From contig WPIO01000136.1 in NCBI GenBank assembly GCA_009760855.2, forward strand, positions 455,001 to 519,000: a stretch of 64,000 nucleotides of DNA, given 5' to 3'. The translations under genes were made by a program, and so were the position numbers. Origin of the DNA: Cristatella mucedo. Taxonomy: Eukaryota > Bryozoa > Phylactolaemata > Cristatellidae. A model generated the notes under the pieces. It was not told where the DNA came from. It did no database searches and saw nothing but the letters and a program-made list of their open reading frames with translations. Below, one piece after another: positions 56,991 to 64,000 of the stretch. Each line of letters begins with the position of its first letter. Positions within the stretch are counted from its first letter, which is position 1.

Positions 56991-58891
56991 CAAAAAACTT
57001 GCAGATCAAGTGTAATTCGGTATTAAAGCATCCTCATCAAGTTCTTTCGTGGAAAATGAGTCATGATCAGATTAGGGTGCTGCAGAATGCAAATACGTTG
57101 ACTAAACACTGGCTTATTCTTGTAAGCTAGCGGATGGTGTTATTTCTGCAATGAACTCGCAATTTGCAGTACACGGCTTATTCTCCATCTTCATATAGTA
57201 CCGCAGAAGTTTTAGATATTGCCAGACATATCACGAATTTATGGATATGCGAGTAGCTATACCAGAATGGCACGCAGACTTTGTTGCCATGAAAGCCACG
57301 GACATCGAGTGACTTGGCTACAATGGAGCTGCATTGGAGCTTGCAATGCTCCTGTCCGGTCATCTTGACAGTGCAGACGCCACTTGCCAGCAACAATGCT
57401 ACCGCAAATAAAATGCAATTGCACCAATGCAATAACAAGAAGAAGATCCCAGCAGTCATTATTGTAGACGAGCAGGGTTAGGCGATAATAAGAAGGAAGG
57501 TATGATTACAAGAAAGAAATTCTGGGACAATTAATTTCGCAAGGACGTAACTTGAAGAGTTAATACTTGTGTTGGGTTAGTGCATCACCAATGCAGACGC
57601 GCCGAATTTCCTTTGTAGAAGTGTGAAGACGTGGCTACGTTCATAAGCATCCCACAAGGCAAGATGAAACCCTGGAAAGTCCCCACTTTTTCAGCTCCGA
57701 TCTGAGCCCCGTAAGCTTTACCAAGATGCTCCCCAGCGCCATCTTTGCTTGCATTCAATTAACGAACCGCTTTGATTTGCCTCAGACTACCATTTTGAGA
57801 AAAAATTTGGATCTTTGGTTAATCTAAAGGCCAGTGCTTCTATTTCCTAATCATTGAGGTAAGCTTCAATTAGGACTAGCTGCCTCGCTAAAAGTGGCTC
57901 AGCACTGGAAGGTGCCTGCATCACAGTTGCTCTACCCCTGTATTGAAATTCACACTAGCCTTAAAAAATACACCTACTACTTAATATGCACGGCAATTTC
58001 TAGACATGTAGTGTGCATTCGTGCATTGAGACCTGCATATGTGGTAGTGTGAAATCATCTATACGGCGCCGGATTTTGTACTACCAAAACAAATAAGTTC
58101 TCGAATGCATTGATATCAATCTGCAAACTTGGGCGATTTGATGTTCCTGATATTTCAAATTAAAAGCAGTATTTATTCGCCGCATCGAAAGCACTCCGAG
58201 GACATGTGCATCAAATCTGGGTGCACTTCAAGTGGGCAGAAAATCGTAAGGCCAGCAAAACTCTTGATAACAATCCATCCGAGAGCAAAACTGCGACATT
58301 GTAACCAGTTCATCACCTGCAAATATCCTAAAAAGGACTTTTAAAATACGAGCTAATTCAGATGCTACTAGCACCATCACAAACTTTTTTCTCCGGTGCA
58401 TACAAGGTTCGGTGCACACAGTTCTCCCACATTTGGCACGCACATTTAAGGCTTTCTTCTGGTTTCCTTGTCCAAGTCGTCATGAAGCGATGTTTAGTCG
58501 GTAATAGCTAGTCATTGCTAAAATGTGACGGACCTACGTTAAGCAATGCCTTCTATTTCGGCTTTGATTGGCAGACGACGCACACATGCAGCCCTGCAGA
58601 AAGCATCAGTGAACAACCGCTCCACTATACAGCAAGTATAGTCGAAGCAATCCAAAATTCATATACGGGCGAACCTTAGGTTGGTAAGTGTGAGATATTG
58701 TGATAATCTAGAGTAGGTTTTAGAATTATGCTGCTATGCAGCTTTTTACCTGACACTACTCCTTTATCCCAGGTGTAACTTGCATACGCAGAAGAGTTCA
58801 AAGAAAGTTTTTTCTCACCTCAGCCTAATCCTGGGTACATCATTGCAAGCATCTAAAGCTACTGCCCAAGGTCCAATCAACGCTTCGCTCG
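56991..58891. other. Anonymous DNA, no gene recognised
   Basis: AT-leaning, about 1.9 kb. Frames at 57178-57459 (-) and 58129-58344 (+) resemble nothing known; the former has a hydrophobic N-terminus (IFFLLLHWCNCILFAVALLL). Confidence 0.35.
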
Positions 58892-58907
58892 CACACACAC
58901 ACACACG

Positions 58908-58939
<32 letters not shown>
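58892..58939. repeat. (CA)n(TA)n compound microsatellite
   Basis: CA dinucleotides to 58920 with one CG interruption, then TA dinucleotides to 58939. Confidence 0.95.
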
Positions 58940-59439
58940 GATAGGAGCACGGATATAGCCACATCCATATCCGTATCATTATCCATATCCACATCCCTAT
59001 TTATTGATGGTAGCTTCGACTCGAATTCTCGCAATGCTCTCGCGCTTTCCCATGACAGCCTGCAACTTGGGATTAAAGCTGCCATGACTTGTCGTTACGA
59101 CTTTCTAGAACGGAAGTGCTTTTTCTGCAGCTTTAGTTTCGATAAATCCATAACTTGTAGACATCTATAATTATGTCAAGTCTGTGCGAGCATCCACGCG
59201 ATGCAAAAGATGGCTCGGACAGATGCCGTTTATCATAGAAAGAAGAACTGGACCTTAGCGGCCACCGTACACTAGCTGATGAGCTGGTGAGCTTGCCCAC
59301 ATATGGGTCAGCTGTTCTCAGCCCGAAAAGAGTGGTGGCTGGGCAAGTCAGGCGGACCTAAAAAAACTCTCACCTTTTACTTCTTTGCAATCTTTTGTGG
59401 AATCTCCTTTGAAATCTCTTACAGATTCCACGAAACTTG
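58940..59439. other. Anonymous DNA
   Basis: A short ATCCATATCC-type repeat lies at 58960-58996. No gene recognised. Confidence 0.35.
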
Positions 59440-59560
59440 ATAGCAAGAATTGCTCGTTGTGAACGTCATAACTCCCACGCAACATCGCTTCCCTTCCACT
59501 TAAATCCTCGTTTCTCATCAAGCAGTGTACCACCTGCAAGCACTCGTGTCACCCAGTTTT
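59440..59560 (+). mobile_element. LINE-A vestige
   Basis: ATTGCTCGTTGTGAACGTC, CACTTAAATCCTCGTTTCTC and ATCAAGCAGTGTACC follow the LINE-A VCRERRSCH-LHWLPVKQ order with heavy decay. Confidence 0.35.
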
Positions 59561-60299
59561 GGGAACCTCATTATCGCGCTTCAGCTTCAACGTTTTCTGA
59601 AACCTGATAAGCAAAATTTGTTGGTGTTAATAGAATAATTACTTCGATTAAATTGTACTTCGCTCTACTCCTGCAGCTTTTACGAAGCGCTTTCATTTAA
59701 GCTCCCGCCGGTCTTCGTGCGTGTACACTGACTCTCTCGTCTTCACAATTCCTACGTCTATTACGGTATACGGTAGATTCTCGTTCATGTAGACCCTTTC
59801 CAAGCGTCAATGAAAACCTGCAGGGGAACCTGCAAATCTCTAGCTACCAATCAATTTCAATTTCCTGCCATTCTTGTCCAGCCAGCATGCTTGCGTGCGT
59901 GAAAAACAAAATTGCCTGCTGCCGACGGTAGTAAAGTCTATCGGTTAATCACTGTAAGCCTCCTATACCCTACAATCGATAGTCAGAAGCTTGGCAAACA
60001 CAGTTCTGCATGGCTTTTTATGTGCGGCCCCGCTGCTAGGTAGCCCAGATGCCGTAGAAACCCGCTGTAAGTGTCGCAACCAGATGTTCTGTCAGTGCAG
60101 CACTCAGCTCGTCACTCAAGCCGCGTTTATCCGGTCTGTCTTGCTTTTGTCCTGTATTTTTACTGCATCTGTCCTGCTTGCATTTTCATTCTCGTTCTAA
60201 GTGCGTACGGTCTGTTATCCTTCCGTCTAGCTCCATCAAAACTACCTCCAAACAACACCCCTGAGTGGTCATTGGAATATATTGCTTTAGCTATGTAGG
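59561..60299. other. Anonymous DNA
   Basis: Frame 59991-60200 (+) ends in a hydrophobic stretch but has no recognised family. Confidence 0.3.
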
Positions 60300-60985
60300 T
60301 AGTAATAATAATAATAGTAAGGCATTCGAATAAGCACCATCAGAGAACTTAATCTTTTTTTCTAGACACTTTATGTATGCTGCAAGAGAAAAATCTTAGT
60401 ATCGTTAGTGAAAGCATGCACCTCGCCAGCACGTATACGCATACAGAGGAAAGATCGCATGAACCCCGAGCAAATGCTGAGAGGAATGAACGCGCTTTTA
60501 GCTAAAAGGTAAGTGGAGTATTATTATGCCAGTCGGGAATTAGCTTAATCCTTTCATATCATTAGAACTCAAGGCACGGTCTTCAAAGGATTAGCGGTTG
60601 GCTTGAGGAACAGCTATACGACTTGAGTCAGAAGAGCGAGTAGCACGATGTGTTGGGAAGTAGTTCGAAGAGTTAGGCTGGAGACAGAGAATGAGGGCAC
60701 CTAAAAGTAAGAGAAAAAACCGTGAAGTTAATACACTGCTTAATTGGAGCTAGTAGTGCAGGTCGGCGATAGGTATTGTAATGTGGCAATTGCTACGCTC
60801 ATGGCAGGCGAGCTAAGCTACTGGGTTTTGCTCCAGAGCTCTAAGCGCTTTTTTGCAGAGGCTCTCAGCTGAGCTACACGTAGTGAATTGTAAAGGTCAA
60901 GATAGGATCTCAAAGATGCATGGAACAACTTGGATCAAGTATCCCTGTCTAAGTAGGACCTAATTTTGCGACGCTGCGTAGCTTA
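60300..60985 (-). mobile_element. LINE-A old 3' copy
   Basis: ATA/AAT-rich tail, then ATCAGAGAACTTAATC, TTCTAGACACTTTATG, TCGCATGAACCCCGAG and the C-terminal coding region to about 60985, in LINE-A - strand order with many changes. Confidence 0.65.
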
Positions 60986-61524
60986 AATTTGGCTGACTTA
61001 GCTGCGGAGGCCATGGCGCATGGCTGTCTCCGCCCACAATCCAAAAGTGCCAGCGGCATCGGACGTCATCGGACGGTCTGCATATGCAGAGGCTTTCACG
61101 CTGCCATCGGTAAGAATGCCTACGCTGTTATTTCAAACAGCACAGACCTATTGCTTGTGTTTGCAGAACTAGTAGAAATTCGTCTCACGAGAGCAGGAGA
61201 ACACACAGACGCAGAGCTGCTGTCGCATAGGCTAGAAAAAGATCTCGACAGCCGGTTACGGCCGGTTGCCAGCCGTAGCACTGGTTACTACTGATGTGCT
61301 GCGTCGCTTTCGGGGAAGCGGCGACTCGATATGCCTGATCCTGTGGGTCAAGTACAGTGTCTGACCTCAGTAGGAATCGGTGGGGCTTTCTTCTCCGAAG
61401 ACAGCCGGGGTGCCCGAAACTTAGAGCTCGATCATTACCGCGAACTCTCCGACACCGGCCTGTCAACCTCCGACGTCTGCCTGTTGCTACCTTGCCGTCA
61501 CTCAGGGCGACAGCGCCTTATATT
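60986..61524. other. GC-moderate DNA, no gene recognised
   Basis: Frames 60989-61294 and 61331-61627 (+) resemble nothing known. Confidence 0.3.
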
Positions 61525-61640
61525 TGAAAATATAATTCCTGTGCATCGTGCACTAAGAGTAAAACGAATCTCGACCCGAGCGCTTTACATACGCCGCAGG
61601 GCTCAAGCCAACGATCCCGGTCGTTGATGGCGAGCAACTG
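61525..61640 (-). mobile_element. SINE-2 copy 3, decayed
   Basis: Reverse complement reads GTTGCTCGCC, TTGGCTTGAGCCCTGCGGC and GTATGTAAAGCGCTCGGG, aligning with SINE-2 copies 1 and 2. The tail is weak. Confidence 0.45.
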
Positions 61641-61832
61641 TTTCCTAATAATAATAATTATTATTATTATTATAGTAGTAATGCATTTAATATTGCCCCC
61701 TCAGAGAACTCAATCTCTTTATAGACACTTTAATTTGCTGCAAAGAAAGCACGATCAAATGGTTTGTGGTATCATGCTCAATAAACAACAAGAATAACGC
61801 GGTTAGGGGTGTCATGCACATGGTCGGCATGC
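61641..61832 (-). mobile_element. LINE-A 3' UTR fragment
   Basis: (AAT/ATT)n tail, then CCCTCAGAGAACTCAATCTC and GGTTAGGGGTGTCATGCAC. It abuts a + strand LINE-A fragment, as at 49156-49353, so it may again be an insertion in a LINE-A whose left part is lost. Confidence 0.75.
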
Positions 61833-62405
61833 AGGCTTTTACAGTTGGTGCACAACTCTTCATCTTGGCTTGTCTGTCGTGAGCGTCTGAATTGCCAGGT
61901 CACACCACTTCTCTTCAACGTACACTGGTTCCCAATTAAGCAGCGTATAGACTTCATGATTAATTCACTAAATTGTAGGTCCCATTATCATCTGGCTCAA
62001 GCCTACCTATCAGAACTACCATCGCACAAGGCTAAGAATCGTCCAACCCGCTGTTCTGACTCGAATCGTTTAGCCATGCATCGTATGAATCTCAAAGCCT
62101 TTGAATACCATACCGCGCCTCTAGTTAGTATGCTCCCAGAGCCTGGATCTCACTATCGACGCAAATCACACCGTTCCTATATATGTGGACATTTAAAATG
62201 AAGCTTAAAACACACCTGTGTATTTAAGAATTCAGTGCGTCTTGGTGACTCGTCCTTCGTGCGAATATGCCTGCCTGCACTCTGCCTGCTGCTTGCGGAT
62301 GCTACAACAAATCATTTGGTAATTATTTCTAGACGGCATCTGTAAAGTGCCTAAAAAGAGATTCAGTTGTCTGGGAACGCTATATAAATGTGCTATTATT
62401 ATTAT
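61833..62405 (+). mobile_element. LINE-A variant C-terminal part and 3' end
   Basis: Frame 61809-62201 (130 residues) has LLQLVHNSSSWLVCRE and HWFPIKQRIDF. The 3' end reads GGAACGCTATATAAATGTGC and then (ATT)n, the variant tail type. Confidence 0.75.
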
Positions 62406-64000
62406 CATTCGTGTTAGGTTTGGATGCGAGCAGTCTCGAGCGCTATGCCGGCTAATCCTAGTTCAGGAAAGTAAAATGTAGGTGTGATTCCGCCCTCTGT
62501 TCTCTGGCCGAAGAGGAGGCGGTTGCTAAATAAAAACCCAACAATCTGACATTAAAATTTAGCTAATCGAGCTAGGAATGGCCAGAGGGATTGGAAGTTA
62601 TGCCCACTCTTGTGGGATTGAGGTCTGCTGGCAGCACGTTTATTAATACATCTTATAGGACAATCGGCACGAAAATTGGCTGAAACAACAAGGGTAATAT
62701 AAGCTACTCTTTTATGGAACCATAACTGTTATGTTGACCTTCTGATGTCTGACGACCTTTAAGATTCAAGGTCAGGCTTATCACAGATCTCCAATCAAAT
62801 AAGGCTGTCTAGTTAAAATAACAGATTCAATACCCTACACTTAAAAAATATGGCAAACCTTTCAAATTATGTCGGGCACTAAATATACCAATTTATATAA
62901 ATGAAGTAAGAAAATTATTCCACCTGTCAAACTTTAAACGCGGCGGAAATATTCAAGTTAAGTTTAAGGACGTAAAAGTACAGGTGTAGCTACCCTTACT
63001 CGACCTAAGACAGATATGAGCAGTTGCAAGTTGTTAAAGAGGTGAAACCAGCTTATATTGTAAATTTTAAGTTGTTAGGAACTAAATCTGCCTAGCTGTA
63101 GATATAACCATGCACCGAAGACCTCTGTTAGGAAAATTTTCCGAGAAGACTATTGACGATGTACAAGCATGCAGAAAAAGCCTGGGTTACTCTGTTTACC
63201 GTCGTAAAAAACTGAAGCACATACCAAGAAGCGTGTACTTCAAATTTACGTCTATTGAATCATTATAAGCCTGCTTGTGACATTTGAAAGACACGCGACC
63301 ATAATAGTGACGAATGGCGTAGCATGACAAATATTAAGATAAATATAAGAGCCACTTTTTGTTCTATCTACTAAGGTCCGAAACGCAGGAGACACCAATA
63401 GCGGCCACCAACTTAATCGGCAAGTAGTGAATTATTTGAGCTTTTGAATGAGTCGGACACTTTAGATGGCGGTGGGCACCTCGAGCAAACTCTATGGCTG
63501 CACCAAAAGAATACGCTACGTTAAGAAAAATGGACTTTTTCTGTTATCGCTTGAGCTTTTTATTGCAGCCATGCTCCATAGCGCCCTCTATCGGAACACC
63601 GGCGCGCGTATCGGGGCAGTATCTCTCACTCACTAGTCGTGTCGGACTTCACGACGGCGGCGGCGGCAGAACGGCGTTTGTCACGCATCTGCACTGACTA
63701 GTGCCGTCAGGGATGTCTTTGCGGCCCAATGACTTTGGCACAGAAAGGGCAGATGGCTTGTAACAATTGGTGCGTGAAGTGTCGAATAATTGCTTAGGAC
63801 CCTTGGCGCAGTCATCGTGCGCTAGTATCGCTGCTTGGAATTATATTAGTGAAAATTGTAAGCGAACGCGGCTGTCGCTGTCGGGATGATTAAGGCGCGA
63901 ACTGACCTCAGACTTGACCGCAGCATGTATAATGGCTGCGGCTTGCTACCCCAGTGGCACTTGAGAACGTATGGCGCTCACGCAGTAAACCGATGCTTCT
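62406..64000. other. Anonymous DNA with a GC-rich patch near the end
   Basis: AT-rich to 63350, then GC-rich. A 56-codon frame, 63466-63636 (+), starts MAVGTSSKLYGCTKRIRY and includes a hydrophobic stretch (GLFLLSLELFIAAML). It overlaps frame 63494-63697 in another frame. Neither is recognised and neither has clear promoter or splice context. Confidence 0.3.

Overview
The window reads as repeat-rich nuclear DNA of an animal, most likely an invertebrate. It has one intron-split gene with GT-AG introns, TATA-type promoters, moderate GC with CpG-rich patches, and a very high load of decayed LINEs and SINEs. An ammonium transporter (AMT) of the kind found in invertebrates but not used by vertebrates points the same way. 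The phylum cannot be fixed from the sequence.

Only one host gene is clear: an AMT/MEP-type ammonium transporter on the + strand. Its TATA box is near 38548, it has a 5'-UTR intron, and 11 coding exons join in phase from 38755 to about 42027, with the catalytic Asp and both twin histidines kept. The C-terminal end is ambiguous: either a stop at 42089, with AATAAA at 42392, or splicing into one or more further exons near 42440.

Most of the rest is retroelement debris. LINE-A is an L2/CR1-like element with an APE-type endonuclease, a YADD reverse transcriptase and an (ATT)n tail. It occurs about 20 times; the best copy, about 3.6 kb, is 43725-47365 (-). LINE-B is a second element of the same broad class with a different 3' end. 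There is also an R2-like LINE fragment carrying a restriction-like endonuclease domain (9090-10200) and a weak Penelope-like reverse transcriptase remnant (54189-54425). Two tRNA-headed SINE families are present. SINE-1 has four copies. SINE-2 has three copies and carries a tail nearly identical to the LINE-A 3' end.

Layout: 1-4440 LINE fragments; 4890-7130 CpG-rich patch with a TATA box, a perfect hairpin and tandem repeats; 7250-12660 SINE-1, LINE-B, and LINE-A with the nested R2-like element; 13230-20440 a multi-level nest of LINE-A, LINE-B and SINE-2; 20440-25110 CpG-rich and anonymous DNA plus a (CAGT)n array; 25110-27545 LINE-A inside LINE-A with a target-site duplication; 27840-30830 a decayed tandem array of about 170-bp units; 31740-32650 9-bp minisatellite and CT microsatellites; 32730-34150 CpG-rich patch; 34315-37605 small repeats, LINE-A and SINE-1; 38500-42730 the AMT gene; 43497-50180 repeats and LINEs; 50180-52480 CpG-rich patches with a second perfect hairpin; 52480-64000 mostly anonymous DNA with scattered LINE remnants.

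Nearly all long open frames outside the AMT gene are LINE remnants, or frames kept open by 4-bp or 9-bp repeats. Boundaries of repeats were judged by eye from internal copy-to-copy comparison and are good to roughly 5-30 bases unless a junction is stated.
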